The notes: a model not told the origin generated them from the letters alone. A stretch of DNA of 64,000 bases from Rhodobacteraceae bacterium UBA2776 (GCA_002352425.1 DEIK01000074.1:7559-71558); one strand, 5' to 3'. Shown: positions 16,332 to 27,184, counted from the first letter of the stretch. Translations and numbers: made by a program.

Positions 16332-18976
16332 GATTCCAGGGTTTTCAACTCGTACAACAAGGCCAACGCGTCTTTGGGTGTTAGATCATCTGGCATGATG
16401 GCGCGCAGCCTGGTTTCGATCTTGGAGTCTTTGATTTGGACAGGGGCTGGTGCCGGGGTGGTTGAAAACAACGGTAAATCGTCGATCAACGCCTTTTGGC
16501 CAACCTTGCCTTCGCGTTCGCCTTTTTCCAGCATTTCCAACACGATACGTGCGCGTTCGACCACGCTTTCGGGCAGGCCAGCCAATCGGGCAACCTGCAC
16601 ACCGTAGGATCGGTCAGCAGCACCTTTTTTGACCTCGTGTAGGAAAATCACCTCACCTTCCCATTCCTTCACCGTAACGGTCGCGTTTTCGACGCCGCCC
16701 AGTTTGTCCGAAAGGGCGGTCATTTCATGGTAGTGGGTGGCGAACAATGCGCGGCATTGGTTTGCGTCGTGCAAATGCTCTAACGTCGCCCATGCGATGG
16801 ACAGCCCGTCATAAGTCGCAGTCCCGCGGCCAATTTCATCCAGAATGACCAAAGCGCGATCGTCTGCTTGATTCAAAATCGCAGCGGTTTCGACCATCTC
16901 CACCATGAATGTTGAACGTCCGCGAGCCAGATCATCAGACGCTCCAACGCGGCTAAATAATTGTGACACCAACCCGATATGGGCGCGATTTGCAGGGACA
17001 TATGATCCAATTTGCCCCAACAATGCGATTAAGGCGTTTTGCCGTAGGAACGTGGATTTACCGGCCATGTTTGGACCCGTTAGCAGCCAGATATCGGCGC
17101 CCGCGCTGCCGTTAGCCAGAATGCAGTCGTTCGCAATGAATGGCGCGCCACCTTGTTTGCGCAGGGCCTGTTCAACAACGGGATGACGGCCACCTTCAAT
17201 TTCAAAGGCGCGACTGTCGTCGATGGTTGGTTTGCACCAGCTTTCCCCCGCCGCCAGATCAGCAAAGGCACAGGACAAATCAATTTCCGAGAGCGCTTTG
17301 GCAGCCAGCCCAATCGGGCCTGATTGTTCCAAAATGGCGGCATTTATGCTAGAATAGAGCCGCTTTTCGATCTCAAGCGCTCTGTTGCCGGCGTTCAGGA
17401 TTTTGGTTTCCATTTCGGACAGAGGCACTGTGGTGAACCGCACAGCGTTGGCTGTGGTTTGTCGGTGGATAAATGTTTCTGACAGCGGCGCGGACAGCAT
17501 TTTTTCGGCATGAGTGGCCGTGGTTTCAATGAAGTATCCCAAAACATTGTTGTGCTTGATTTTAAGCGCAGAAATGCCGGTTTGTTCGACAAATTCGCGC
17601 TGCATTCCGGCAATGACGCTGCGCCCCTCATCGCGTAAGGTGCGGGCCTCGTCTAACTCGGCATCATACCCAGGCGCAATAAATCCGCCGTCACGCATCA
17701 AGATGGGTGGATCAGCGACCAATGATTGATCAAGCAGTTCGAGCAAAGCTTCGTGTCCGGCGAGAGATTTGGCAGCATCCGCCAATGTGGCTGCGATCTC
17801 TAGCCCGCCAATGCGCTCTGCAATAGCCTGTGCTTGTGCCAACCCGTCCCGAATGGCTGTCAAATCCCGTGGTCCACCGCGATCCAGTCCAAGACGTGAA
17901 ATTGCGCGGTCCATGTCGGGGCATTTACGGAGATCGTCGCGCAAATCAGTCCTCAAGGCGGCTTGAGTCAGCATCGAGGTAACAGCATCTTGCCGCGCAT
18001 GGATCTCGCTTAGGTTTCTAGAGGGGCTGGACACGCGCCGTTCTAGCAATCGACCACCGCCTGCTGTGATTGTGCGGTCGATTACCGCGAGCAGCGAGCC
18101 ATCTCGCCCACCGGACATGCTCCGCGTCAATTCCAGATTGCGCCGCGTTGCTGCATCAATTTGCATCGCGCCTTCTGAGGATTCCCGAATGGGTGTGCGC
18201 AGCAAAGGCAGTTGGCCTTTTTGGGTGATATCAAGCCAGTCAACAATCGCACCCATCGCCGAGTTTTCAGCACGGTTGAATTGCCCAAAGGATTCAAGTG
18301 TGCTGACTTTGAACAGTTCCATCAAGCGCTTTTCGGCGGCCGTGCTGTCAAAGCTGGCGCTAGAGAGCGCGGTTAAAGAAATACCCAATTCAGTCACTAA
18401 CTCGGCCAAATCGGCCTCATTTTGCTGCGTTACGACCAGTTCACGAGGCGTCAGGCGCGCCAACTCGGGGCCTAGACGGACACGCGGACAGGGCATGACG
18501 TGAAAGACGCCTGTTGAAATATCAACCCAAGCCAATGCGCCCTGATCACGAACCTCGGAATAGGCCGCCAGATAGTTGTGCCGCCGAGCATCCAGCAGAG
18601 AATCTTCTGTCAAAGTACCAGGCGTGACCAATCTTACGACTTCACGGTGCACGACGGATTTGGCACCGCGTTTTTTCGCTTCGGCGGGGTCTTCCATCTG
18701 CTCACAAACGGCGACCCGAAACCCTTTGCGGATCAGCGTCAGGAAGTAGCCCTCAGCGGCCCGTACGGGAACGCCGCACATGGGAATATCTTCGCCCATA
18801 TGTTTGCCACGTTTGGTCAGTGCGATATCAAGTGCGGTCGCAGCCGCGACAGCATCGTCGAAAAACATCTCATAGAAGTCACCCATCCGGTAGAACAATA
18901 GCGCGTCTTGATAGTCGGCCTTGATCTCCAGAAATTGGGCCATCATTGGTGTGACGGATGCCTTGGCGATATTCAT
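16328..18976 (-). CDS. mutS: DNA mismatch repair protein MutS
   Basis: An 882-residue MutS, the mismatch sensor. The N-terminal mismatch-binding domain has the FYEMF motif (RMGDFYEMFFDDA). The ATPase domain has LTGPNMAGKSTFLRQ (Walker A) and VILDEIGRGTATYDG (Walker B), then FATHYHEMTAL. GGGGGG precedes the ATG. The C-terminal tail with DDLTPKDALALLYELK is typical. No mutL is in the window. It ends in a 4-base overlap with grpE. Confidence 0.98.
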   Translation of the reverse strand: MNIAKASVTPMMAQFLEIKADYQDALLFYRMGDFYEMFFDDAVAAATALDIALTKRGKHMGEDIPMCGVPVRAAEGYFLTLIRKGFRVAVCEQMEDPAEAKKRGAKSVVHREVVRLVTPGTLTEDSLLDARRHNYLAAYSEVRDQGALAWVDISTGVFHVMPCPRVRLGPELARLTPRELVVTQQNEADLAELVTELGISLTALSSASFDSTAAEKRLMELFKVSTLESFGQFNRAENSAMGAIVDWLDITQKGQLPLLRTPIRESSEGAMQIDAATRRNLELTRSMSGGRDGSLLAVIDRTITAGGGRLLERRVSSPSRNLSEIHARQDAVTSMLTQAALRTDLRDDLRKCPDMDRAISRLGLDRGGPRDLTAIRDGLAQAQAIAERIGGLEIAATLADAAKSLAGHEALLELLDQSLVADPPILMRDGGFIAPGYDAELDEARTLRDEGRSVIAGMQREFVEQTGISALKIKHNNVLGYFIETTATHAEKMLSAPLSETFIHRQTTANAVRFTTVPLSEMETKILNAGNRALEIEKRLYSSINAAILEQSGPIGLAAKALSEIDLSCAFADLAAGESWCKPTIDDSRAFEIEGGRHPVVEQALRKQGGAPFIANDCILANGSAGADIWLLTGPNMAGKSTFLRQNALIALLGQIGSYVPANRAHIGLVSQLFSRVGASDDLARGRSTFMVEMVETAAILNQADDRALVILDEIGRGTATYDGLSIAWATLEHLHDANQCRALFATHYHEMTALSDKLGGVENATVTVKEWEGEVIFLHEVKKGAADRSYGVQVARLAGLPESVVERARIVLEMLEKGEREGKVGQKALIDDLPLFSTTPAPAPVQIKDSKIETRLRAIMPDDLTPKDALALLYELKTLES

Positions 18977-19105
18977 GTAACCCCCCGGTTTTTACACGGG
19001 TGATCATACGTATTGCCCCGCCATTGTGAAACCCTTGATACGCAGGATGTTGTTACGGGCGGCAATCAGCGGTATTGAGGTATAAATACAATTGGGATCC
19101 AGATT

Positions 19106-21364
19106 ATGTCGAAAAATTCAAAAGTCACCGCAGAAGAGGCGCTCGCCTATCATCTTGAGCCGAAGCCCGGCAAATTTGAGATTAAGGCGAGCAAGCCGAT
19201 GACAACGCAACGCGATTTGTCACTGGCCTATAGCCCCGGTGTGGCCGTTCCCGTGGAAGCAATCGCAGAGAACCCTGAAACGGCATATGATTATACGAAT
19301 AAGGGAAATTTGGTTGCGGTTGTCACCAATGGTACTGCCATTTTGGGCATGGGTAATCTAGGCGCGTTGGCGTCAAAACCTGTAATGGAAGGCAAGGCTG
19401 TTTTGTTCAAACGCTTTGCCGACGTTAATTCGATCGACATCGAATTGGACACCGAAGACCCTGATGAATTCATCAATGCGGTGCGCCTTATGGGGCCGAC
19501 ATTTGGCGGGATTAACCTTGAGGATATCAAGGCACCGGAATGTTTTATCATAGAGCAGCGTTTAAAAGAAGAAATGGACATTCCTGTTTTCCACGATGAT
19601 CAACATGGAACGGCTGTGATTTGTGCTGCTGGATTGATGAATGCGCTGCACCTGTCAGGAAAGAAAATTGAAGATTGTCGTATTGTTGTGAATGGTGCCG
19701 GCGCTGCTGGGATCGCTTGTATTGAGTTGATCAAGTCGATGGGCGCGCTACATGACAACTGCATTTTGTGTGACACAAAAGGGGTGATTTTTCAGGGTCG
19801 TGAAGAGGGTATGAACCAGTGGAAATCTGCTCATGCTGCCAATACCGAATTGCGTACTTTAGACGAGGCAATGGTGAACGCTGACGTGTTTCTTGGGGTT
19901 TCTGTTAAGGGGGCCGTGACGCCAGAAATGGTCTCTAACATGGCGCATGACCCTGTTATTTTTGCCATGGCCAACCCAGATCCCGAGATTACCCCAGAAG
20001 AGGCACATGCCGTTCGCGAGGACGCCATCGTTGCGACGGGACGTTCAGATTACCCAAATCAGGTGAATAACGTGCTGGGTTTTCCCTACTTGTTTCGGGG
20101 TGCGTTGGATATCAACGCGCGCGCTATCAACGATGAAATGAAGATCGCCTGTGCCCGCGCGCTGGCCGATTTGGCACGCGAAGATGTGCCGGATGAGGTG
20201 GCGATGGCCTATGGGCGCAATCTGACGTTTGGGCGGGATTATATCATCCCTGCCCCGTTTGATCCGCGTTTGATTTATCGCATTCCGCCAGCTGTGGCCA
20301 AAGCTGGCATGGACACGGGCGTCGCACGTCGCCCGATTGTCGACATTCATGGCTATGAGGAATCGCTTAAAGCGCGACTTGACCCGACCGCTTCGATCCT
20401 GCGGGGCATTCACGCCCGCGCCAAGGCGGCGCAGCGAAGGATGATCTTTGCCGAAGGTGACGATGTGCGTGTTTTGCGCGCAGCGGTTGCCTATCAGCGC
20501 GCCGGTTTGGGTCAGGCGCTGGTTGTTGGTCGCGAACCTGATGTGAAGGCCAAATTGGAGGCTGCCGGTATGGCGGATGCAGTGAGTGAACTTGAAGTGG
20601 TGAACGCCGCGAATTCCAAACACCTGCCCGCTTACAAGGCGTTTCTTTATGAGCGGCTTCAACGCAAAGGGCATGACAGGGCGGATATTCACAGACTCGC
20701 GGCCCGTGATCGCCATGTGTTTTCGGCACTGATGTTGGCACATGGCCATGGCGATGGGTTGGTGACGGGCGCGACCCGTAAATCTGCCTACGTGTTGGAG
20801 CTGATCAACCATGTCTTTGATGCCTCGGCAAAAGATGGGGCTGTTGGGGTAACGGCTGTGCTAAAAGGCGGCAAAATCGTGCTGATTTCAGACACCTTGG
20901 TACATGAATGGCCCGATACAGAAGATTTGGCAACGATTGCCGAGCGCGGCGCAGATGTGGCCAGATCCTTAGGATTAGAGCCGCGTGTAGCTTTTGTCAG
21001 CTTCTCTACGTTTGGCTATCCGGTGTCGGAACGGGCAGAAAAAATGCACCTTGCGCCAGATGTTTTAGCCAAGCGTGGGGTTACCTTTGAATATGAAGGT
21101 GAGATGACGGTTGATGTGGCGCTGAACGCGCAAGCGATGGCGCAATATCCGTTTAGTCGCTTGACGGGTCCAGCCAATGTTTTGGTGGTTCCGGCGCGGC
21201 ATTCGGCGTCGATCTCGGTCAAATTGATGCAGGAAATGGCGGGAGCGACGGTGATTGGGCCTATCCTGACGGGCATTGATGCGTCGATCCAGATCTGCTC
21301 GACTGTTTCGACATCGAACGACATTTTGAACATGGCCGTTTTGGCCGCCTGTAAGGTAGGTTAG
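19106..21364 (+). CDS. maeB: NADP-dependent malic enzyme with phosphotransacetylase-like domain
   Basis: A 752-residue MaeB/TME-type malic enzyme that converts malate to pyruvate and CO2. Residues 1-420 are the malic domains, with SLAYSPGVAVPV, FKRFADVNSIDIELD and the nucleotide-binding GAGAAGIACIELI. From about 430 to the end is a phosphate acetyl/butyryltransferase-like domain (RMIFAEGDDVRVLRA, LVTGATRKSAYVL) that in this family is mostly regulatory. The two-domain length is usual for alphaproteobacteria. A PfkB kinase starts at the next base. Confidence 0.95.
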   Translation: MSKNSKVTAEEALAYHLEPKPGKFEIKASKPMTTQRDLSLAYSPGVAVPVEAIAENPETAYDYTNKGNLVAVVTNGTAILGMGNLGALASKPVMEGKAVLFKRFADVNSIDIELDTEDPDEFINAVRLMGPTFGGINLEDIKAPECFIIEQRLKEEMDIPVFHDDQHGTAVICAAGLMNALHLSGKKIEDCRIVVNGAGAAGIACIELIKSMGALHDNCILCDTKGVIFQGREEGMNQWKSAHAANTELRTLDEAMVNADVFLGVSVKGAVTPEMVSNMAHDPVIFAMANPDPEITPEEAHAVREDAIVATGRSDYPNQVNNVLGFPYLFRGALDINARAINDEMKIACARALADLAREDVPDEVAMAYGRNLTFGRDYIIPAPFDPRLIYRIPPAVAKAGMDTGVARRPIVDIHGYEESLKARLDPTASILRGIHARAKAAQRRMIFAEGDDVRVLRAAVAYQRAGLGQALVVGREPDVKAKLEAAGMADAVSELEVVNAANSKHLPAYKAFLYERLQRKGHDRADIHRLAARDRHVFSALMLAHGHGDGLVTGATRKSAYVLELINHVFDASAKDGAVGVTAVLKGGKIVLISDTLVHEWPDTEDLATIAERGADVARSLGLEPRVAFVSFSTFGYPVSERAEKMHLAPDVLAKRGVTFEYEGEMTVDVALNAQAMAQYPFSRLTGPANVLVVPARHSASISVKLMQEMAGATVIGPILTGIDASIQICSTVSTSNDILNMAVLAACKVG

Positions 21365-22249
21365 ATGACAATTTTTAACCTTGGATCGATCAATGCAGAT
21401 CATATCTACAGGGTTGAGCATTTACCGAATCCGGGGGAAACGCTGTCGGCCAGCAGTTTCGTAACGGGGTTGGGTGGCAAGGGCATTAATCAATCGGTGG
21501 CGGCATCTTTGGCAGGGTCGGATGTTGTCCACATCGGTGCCGTGGGTCTTGATGGGGCTTGGGCGGTTGATCAGATTTCCGGCTACGGGATTGATACGCG
21601 ATTTATCGACCGGATTGAGACACCAACAGGTCATGCCATCGTGAATGTTGATCAAGGTGGTGAAAATGCGATTGTCATTTTTTCCGGCGCAAACAATTGC
21701 CAGAGCATTGAGCAAATTCAAGCGGCGCTGGGCGGCGCTAAGGCCGGTGACATTTTGTTGTTGCAGAATGAAACTGACCTTCAGGCTGAAGCAGCGCGTA
21801 TTGCGCGAGGGCTTGGGATGAAGGTGATCTACTCTGCTGCTCCATTTTCCGTTGAGGCGGTGAAAGGTGTGTTGGATAACGTATCTGTTTTGATGATGAA
21901 CAAAGTAGAATCAGAGCAGCTTTGCGCAAGGTTAGAGACTGTTTTGTTTGATTTACCCGTATCTGACATCGTTGTAACCAAGGGATCTGATGGCGCTGAT
22001 TGGTTGTGCCCTGCAACGGGTAAGACCCTTAACGTCGCTTCGTTTCCAGTCACGGCGATTGACACCACGGCAGCGGGTGACACGTTTGCAGGGTATTTTG
22101 CTGCGGGCCTTGACCAAGGGCAAAGCATTCAGGACGCGATGATGCTGGGGTCAGCGGCAGCGGCCATAAAAGTGACACGCAAAGGCACCGCTGATGCGAT
22201 CCCAATGCGAGCCGAGATTGATGCCTTTTTGAAAGAAAACCGTTCCTAG
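21365..22249 (+). CDS. PfkB family carbohydrate kinase, ribokinase-like
   Basis: A 294-residue PfkB-fold sugar kinase, nearest in pattern to ribokinase (ATP plus ribose to ribose 5-phosphate). The N-terminal signature has GSINADHIY and [18 protein letters not shown]. The C-terminal signature is [17 protein letters not shown], whose last Asp is the catalytic base; the usual DTTGAGD has Ala here. It follows maeB directly. No ribose transporter or rbs regulator is nearby, so the substrate is inferred. It ends in a CTAG shared with msrA. Confidence 0.85.
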   Translation: MTIFNLGSINADHIYRVEHLPNPGETLSASSFVTGLGGKGINQSVAASLAGSDVVHIGAVGLDGAWAVDQISGYGIDTRFIDRIETPTGHAIVNVDQGGENAIVIFSGANNCQSIEQIQAALGGAKAGDILLLQNETDLQAEAARIARGLGMKVIYSAAPFSVEAVKGVLDNVSVLMMNKVESEQLCARLETVLFDLPVSDIVVTKGSDGADWLCPATGKTLNVASFPVTAIDTTAAGDTFAGYFAAGLDQGQSIQDAMMLGSAAAAIKVTRKGTADAIPMRAEIDAFLKENRS

Positions 22250-22914
22250 TGCGAATTTGCGAATGGTGCTGCTTTGCCCCATAGTTTGCGAACCTTAGCG
22301 TCACGACCACAGGCTTTGCGATAAGCTTTGTACGCGGAGGATTGGCGTTTGGGCCCGAACCGCGTCACAACCAGCTTGGTCCCTTTGTAGTAGTTCTGAT
22401 GATAAGCTTCGGCATCATAGAACTGCTTGGCGGTCAAAACCGGCGTTGCGATTTTTTGACCAAGGTCTTTGGCTGCTTGGGCAATGGCGGCGGTAGCCGT
22501 TGATTTTTGGCCTTCATTAGAGACGAATATGGCTGTTTTATAGGGGCTACCACGGTCGCAGAATTGGCCACCAGCGTCGGTGGGATCAATTGACCTTAGA
22601 AACAAGTTCAGCAAAGTTGCATAGCTGACTTTGCCGGAGTCGTAGGTGATTTTTACCGCTTCAAAATGCCCTGTGCCGCCGCGACCGACCTGTTTGTAAG
22701 TTGGGTTTTTGGTGGTGCCGCCTGTGTAGCCGGACACGGCCTCAATCACGCCAGGGACGCCTTCGAAATCGGATTCAACGCACCAAAAACACCCACCAGC
22801 CACCACCATGGTTTCAGTTTTGCCCGCATGGGCCTGTGTGCAATTTAGTGACAGGCCTATGACGATCGCGATAAGTAGGGCCAATGGTTTCATTTGGTTG
22901 ATTGATAAATGCAT
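22246..22914 (-). CDS. msrA: peptide-methionine (S)-S-oxide reductase MsrA, probably exported
   Basis: A 222-residue MsrA that repairs methionine S-sulfoxide. The catalytic motif [11 protein letters not shown] lies just after a hydrophobic N-terminal segment ([21 protein letters not shown]) that looks like a signal peptide, so the enzyme is probably periplasmic or lipid-anchored. The start chosen is the ATG at 22914, with GGGAGC upstream; one at 22941 lacks a good site. Later motifs include [30 protein letters not shown] and YHQNYYKG. It converges on the PfkB kinase. Confidence 0.93.
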   Translation of the reverse strand: MHLSINQMKPLALLIAIVIGLSLNCTQAHAGKTETMVVAGGCFWCVESDFEGVPGVIEAVSGYTGGTTKNPTYKQVGRGGTGHFEAVKITYDSGKVSYATLLNLFLRSIDPTDAGGQFCDRGSPYKTAIFVSNEGQKSTATAAIAQAAKDLGQKIATPVLTAKQFYDAEAYHQNYYKGTKLVVTRFGPKRQSSAYKAYRKACGRDAKVRKLWGKAAPFANSH

Positions 22915-23043
22915 GAGGTTGCTCCCTTTTGGGGGCAACATTCATTAGAACCAAGAACCAAACAACGACAAAACCGCGTTATCACGTAGCGGTGATTGAA
23001 ATTTACCGCTTGGCGCATTGATGCGGGATGGCTACTGCTTTGA

Positions 23044-23312
23044 GTGTCAGCAGGAAACAGGAACTTCAAAAATAAAAATTGCGATATGGTCTGGGCCGAG
23101 CTGTTTTATGTGCCCTACCTGACAGCAACAGGGCTAAAGCATCCAATGCGCAACGAAATCATCGCGGCGGGTGAGCCGGATCCGGATAAGGTTGCGGCAC
23201 AGTTGGTTGGGGCCGAGGCAGAGCTGCCCCAGCTGACCGATGATTATGCTACCTGACGGAAGAGGCGCTGCCATACTATGAAAAGCTGGCAGCGGCCAAG
23301 ATTAGTCCTTGA
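23044..23312 (+). pseudogene. frameshifted remnant of a small conserved-looking gene
   Basis: One frame reads MVWAELFYVPYLTATGLKHP and on to LTDDYAT, then stops at 23254-23256. The next frame continues sensibly from 23253 as [19 protein letters not shown] and stops at 23310-23312. The join looks like a single indel near 23248-23252. There is no clear ribosome-binding site, and the 3' end overlaps convergent argG. The protein family was not recognised. It may be a decayed gene or a sequencing error in a live one. Confidence 0.55.
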
Positions 23313-24528
23313 GGCGTCTGTCGCGGGCGGCCAACAATTTCAAACGCAGGGCGTTGATTTTGATAAACCCAGCGGCGTCAGCCTGATCGTAGGCCCCCGC
23401 ATCATCCTCGAAGGTCACATGCTCTTCGGAATAGAGCGAGTGGTCTGACCAGCGGCCAACCGTTTGAACCATACCTTTGTACAGTTTCAGGCGGACGGTT
23501 CCGGTGACGTGTTCTTGGGATTGATCAATCAAGGCCTGCAGCATGTCGCGTTCGGGCGAGAACCAGAAACCGTTGTAAATCAGCTCGGCATATTTTGGCA
23601 TCAGCTCGTCTTTTAGATGCGCCGCGCCACGGTCCAGGGTGATGCTCTCGATGCCGCGGTGGGCCTCGAGCATAATGGTGCCGCCGGGTGTTTCATAAAT
23701 TCCGCGGGATTTCATGCCGACAAAGCGCCCTTCAACCAGATCAAGACGGCCAATGCCGTGTTTGCCGCCCAGTTCGTTCAGGGCCGTGAGCATTTCGGCG
23801 GGCGACAATGGCTTGCCATCAATCGCAACGGGATCGCCGCGCTCATATGTGATTTCGACAAATTCTGGTGTGTCAGGCGCATCTTCGGGGTTAACGGTGC
23901 GTTGGTAAACGTAATCGGGTGCCTCAATGGCTGGGTCTTCCAGCACTTTGCCCTCAGACGAGGTGTGCAATAGGTTCGCGTCGACCGAAAATGGGGCCTC
24001 GCCGCGCTTGTCTTTGGCGATTGGGATTTGGTGCTGTTCAGCGAATTCCAGCAACCGTGTGCGGCTGGATAGGTCCCATTCGCGCCAAGGTGCGATGACC
24101 TTGATTTCGGGGTTCAACGCATAGGCGGCCAGTTCGAACCGAACCTGATCGTTGCCCTTGCCTGTCGCACCGTGGGACACGGCATCGGCACCTGATTCAG
24201 CGGCGATCTCGACCAAGCGTTTTGAGATCAGCGGGCGTGCGATGGAGGTGCCAAGCAGATACAGCCCCTCATATTGGGCATTGGCGCGGAACATTGGGAA
24301 CACAAAGTCACGCACGAATTCTTCGCGCAGATCTTCGATATGGATGTTCTCTGGTTTAACGCCTAACAGCTCGGCTTTTTTGCGGGCGGGCTCCAGCTCT
24401 TCACCCTGCCCCAAATCGGCGGTGAATGTCACGACTTCACAGCCATATTCGATTTCAAGCCATTTCAAAATGATCGAGGTATCAAGGCCGCCAGAGTAGG
24501 CCAGAACAACTTTTTTAGGCGCAGACAT
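23302..24528 (-). CDS. argG: argininosuccinate synthase
   Basis: A 408-residue ArgG joining citrulline and aspartate with ATP in arginine synthesis. The PP-motif [17 protein letters not shown] is at residues 8-24. [16 protein letters not shown] and [11 protein letters not shown] follow, as do [17 protein letters not shown] and the C-terminal [14 protein letters not shown]. The start is the ATG at 24528 with GGAGAAA upstream, rather than one five codons earlier. argJ, another arginine gene, is near the window's end. Confidence 0.97.
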   Translation of the reverse strand: MSAPKKVVLAYSGGLDTSIILKWLEIEYGCEVVTFTADLGQGEELEPARKKAELLGVKPENIHIEDLREEFVRDFVFPMFRANAQYEGLYLLGTSIARPLISKRLVEIAAESGADAVSHGATGKGNDQVRFELAAYALNPEIKVIAPWREWDLSSRTRLLEFAEQHQIPIAKDKRGEAPFSVDANLLHTSSEGKVLEDPAIEAPDYVYQRTVNPEDAPDTPEFVEITYERGDPVAIDGKPLSPAEMLTALNELGGKHGIGRLDLVEGRFVGMKSRGIYETPGGTIMLEAHRGIESITLDRGAAHLKDELMPKYAELIYNGFWFSPERDMLQALIDQSQEHVTGTVRLKLYKGMVQTVGRWSDHSLYSEEHVTFEDDAGAYDQADAAGFIKINALRLKLLAARDRRLKD

Positions 24529-24661
24529 GTGTTTCTCCAACATCTGTTAGGTTTGGGTCGCGATTACGCCTATTTTGACCAAAGGGCAAGGCGTGTGCAG
24601 TTGACCCGCTGCCTTTGTGGTGCGTATCAACACGAAACAGGTTTTATACAATGGGTGTCAG

Positions 24662-25456
24662 ATGCAAGGCTGGAAAATTTTTATTCATTCGGTGCGGATG
24701 GTTTTTAGGAATTTGGGCCCTGCGTTGCGCATTTCCGGGGTGTTGTATGTGATTTACATTATTGTAAACCTCTATTTCACATTGAACTTCAATGACGATC
24801 TGGTTCAACTTCAAATCAGCATGTCGAAAGGTGAAGTTCCGACGGAACTGCCAAGTGGCTTGATCTCAACGATGATATTGAATATTTTTGTCAGCCTGTT
24901 GAGCAGCCTTTGGATTTCGGTGCTTTGGCACAGATATGTTTTGCTTGAGCAAATTCCTGAAACGGTAGTCCCGCCGCTCTATTTGGACAAGATTTTGAGG
25001 TATTTGGGGAAGACCATCCAGTTATCGCTTTTTCTTGGTGTTGTCGTTGTTGCGATGGGTTTGTTGCTGGGGTTCGCGCTTGAACTGTTTTTGGGGGTCT
25101 TTGCCGCGATGGCCATCCCGCTAATTTTGTTGGGCGTGATGCTATATCTATCATACCGGCTTGCGCTTGTTTTTCCGGCCGTGGCATTGGGCGAGTCGAT
25201 GAGCTTCAAAACCTCATGGGAGAAAACGACAGCGGCATCGGGGGCGATCGCGCAATTGGCTGTGATCGCAGTTGTTTTTGTGATTCTTATTCAAGTGCCG
25301 AGCAATATGAATCCTGATACGACATCTGTCATTAATTTGACCTATGCTTATGTGGTGGGATGGATTGTGATGATGGTTGGCATCAGTGTTTTGACCACGC
25401 TTTACGGAATTTATGTTGAGGGACGAGAGCACGATAATGCCGAAATTTTCCGATAG
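24662..25456 (+). CDS. hypothetical multi-pass membrane protein
   Basis: A 264-residue protein with about six hydrophobic segments: ISGVLYVIYIIVNLYF, a segment near residue 80 (ISTMILNIFVSLLSSLW), a long double segment in the middle (LSLFLGVVVVAMGLLLGF onwards), and two near the C-terminus. No catalytic motif was recognised. The layout recalls glycerophosphoryl-diester-phosphodiesterase-type or YciC-like membrane domains, but I cannot assign it. The start chosen is the ATG at 24662; GTG codons at 24617-24622 are alternatives. Its 3' end overlaps the ilvA start by 20 bases. Confidence 0.75.
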   Translation: MQGWKIFIHSVRMVFRNLGPALRISGVLYVIYIIVNLYFTLNFNDDLVQLQISMSKGEVPTELPSGLISTMILNIFVSLLSSLWISVLWHRYVLLEQIPETVVPPLYLDKILRYLGKTIQLSLFLGVVVVAMGLLLGFALELFLGVFAAMAIPLILLGVMLYLSYRLALVFPAVALGESMSFKTSWEKTTAASGAIAQLAVIAVVFVILIQVPSNMNPDTTSVINLTYAYVVGWIVMMVGISVLTTLYGIYVEGREHDNAEIFR

Positions 25457-26675
25457 AGCCCATGCTGCGACCAAAGCCATGCGGGCGCTGTTCGCGCCAA
25501 CGCCGTTGCAGCGTAACGATCATTTGTCAGCGCGCTTTGAGGCTGATATCTGGCTAAAACGCGAGGACCTGTCGCCAGTTCGATCCTATAAAATTCGCGG
25601 TGCGCTGAATGCAATGCGCAAAGTGGTCGATGAGCAGGACGTGTTTGTTTGTGCCAGTGCTGGAAATCACGCGCAGGGTGTGGCATTTGTTTGTCGTCAT
25701 TTCGGGGTTCTAGGTGTTGTTTTCATGCCTGTTACGACGCCGCAACAAAAGGTCAACAAGACCCGTATTTTTGGCGGCGACAACATCGAAATCCGTTTGA
25801 TCGGGGACTATTTTGATGACACATTGGCCAGCGCCAAAACCTACTGTGATGAGGTTGGCGCGCATTTTCTATCGCCCTTTGATGATGCGGATGTGATTGA
25901 GGGGCAGGCCTCGGTCGCGGTGGAAGTTCTTGAACAGATGGGGCGCGCACCTGACATGATGGTCCTGCCTGTTGGTGGCGGGGGGCTGTCGTCCGGGATT
26001 AAATCATATCTGTCGGTTTGCGCTCCGGAAGCTGACCTTCGATATGTTGAACCCAGCGGTGGGCCTAGCCTGACGATGGCCGTCGCCAATGGTGCGCCAA
26101 TGACCTTGGACAGAGTTGACAGTTTTGTTGACGGCGCTGCGGTTGCGCGCATCGGTGATCAAAATTTCGCTGTGCTTAAAAATGTGCCCACGGAGGACAT
26201 CCTGTTGGCCCCTGAGGATAGGATTTGCACAACGATTGTTGAGATGTTGAATGTCGAAGGCGTGGTACTGGAACCTGCGGGTGCGCTGTCGATTGATGCT
26301 CTGCCGGATTTGGCAGAGCAGATTAAAGGTAAAACTGTGGTTTGTGTGACATCCGGCGGAAACTTTGATTTTGAACGGTTGCCAGAAGTTAAAGAGCGGG
26401 CGCAGCGGTATCTGGGGCTAAAAAAGTATTTCATCCTACGCCTGCCGCAGCGGCCTGGCGCGCTCAAGGATTTTTTGGCAATTTTGGGACCAGATGACAA
26501 CATTGCACGCTTCGAGTATTTAAAGAAATCTGCTCGAAACTTTGGATCGGTTTTGATTGGTATTGAAACCAGTGATGCCAAAAACTTTGATGTATTGGTT
26601 CAGAAAATTGATGATGCAGGTTTTACATTTAGCGATATTACAACTGATGAGGCTGTCGCAGAGTTTATCATCTAG
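25437..26675 (+). CDS. ilvA: threonine ammonia-lyase (threonine dehydratase)
   Basis: A 412-residue PLP enzyme deaminating threonine to 2-oxobutanoate, the first step to isoleucine. The PLP lysine lies in VRSYKIRGALNAM, SAGNHAQGVAF is the cofactor region, and LPVGGGGLSSGIKSY binds the phosphate. From about 330 on, KYFILRLPQRPGALKDFLA looks like an ACT-like regulatory domain, as in the biosynthetic form. The start is the ATG at 25437, in line with homologues. It ends in a CTAG shared with the Hpt gene. Confidence 0.95.
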   Translation: MPKFSDRAHAATKAMRALFAPTPLQRNDHLSARFEADIWLKREDLSPVRSYKIRGALNAMRKVVDEQDVFVCASAGNHAQGVAFVCRHFGVLGVVFMPVTTPQQKVNKTRIFGGDNIEIRLIGDYFDDTLASAKTYCDEVGAHFLSPFDDADVIEGQASVAVEVLEQMGRAPDMMVLPVGGGGLSSGIKSYLSVCAPEADLRYVEPSGGPSLTMAVANGAPMTLDRVDSFVDGAAVARIGDQNFAVLKNVPTEDILLAPEDRICTTIVEMLNVEGVVLEPAGALSIDALPDLAEQIKGKTVVCVTSGGNFDFERLPEVKERAQRYLGLKKYFILRLPQRPGALKDFLAILGPDDNIARFEYLKKSARNFGSVLIGIETSDAKNFDVLVQKIDDAGFTFSDITTDEAVAEFII

Positions 26676-27004
26676 GCGGCCATCGTCCTACTTAAATGTT
26701 CTTGGAAAACAGCTTTGGATTGGGCATAGGAATCATAGATGTCGTTCAGGCAAATCGTTTCAGACTGCCCGTTTCCAGCTGCAGTTTCGCCAGCCTGACA
26801 AAGGCGGCTGAAATCCGCAAACCCAAGGTTAAGCGCGCTACCTTTGAGAAAATGCATGTCTTCTTCCAGTGTCGACAGATCCGGTGTCGCGATCATACGC
26901 ACCATAGTACCCTCGACTTCCTCCAGGAACATGGCGCTCACTTCACAAAAATCTTCGACTCCGACTTCATCTCGTAACTCATTTACGCGATCCCAATTGA
27001 TCAT
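26672..27004 (-). CDS. Hpt domain phosphotransfer protein
   Basis: A 110-residue protein that is essentially one histidine phosphotransfer domain. The phosphorylatable histidine is H51 in HFLKGSALNLGF, preceded by an acidic helix (FLEEVEGTMVRM). AAGGAGT lies before the ATG. It is divergent from a response regulator-phosphatase gene across a 180-base AT-rich gap, so the two probably form one signalling module. No histidine kinase lies nearby. Confidence 0.9.
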   Translation of the reverse strand: MINWDRVNELRDEVGVEDFCEVSAMFLEEVEGTMVRMIATPDLSTLEEDMHFLKGSALNLGFADFSRLCQAGETAAGNGQSETICLNDIYDSYAQSKAVFQEHLSRTMAA

Positions 27005-27184
27005 TTTCCCACTCCTTACATTCGTTTAATCGTCCCACACCGGTCTCTTGTAATAGGGCGCCATTAACAAAAAGTGATGTAGTCAATGTATAATCATTCA
27101 ATTTTTATCATTCACCCTGTCTTAAATGGTTGCTGGCAAAAAGGATTCTAACTGGGGCAAACGTCCCGTTTTCAGGTGAAAATA

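Noticed and set aside
20045..20812. 255-codon leftward open frame opposite maeB
   Set aside because: The sense strand encodes a full two-domain malic enzyme. The antisense protein has no recognisable motif.
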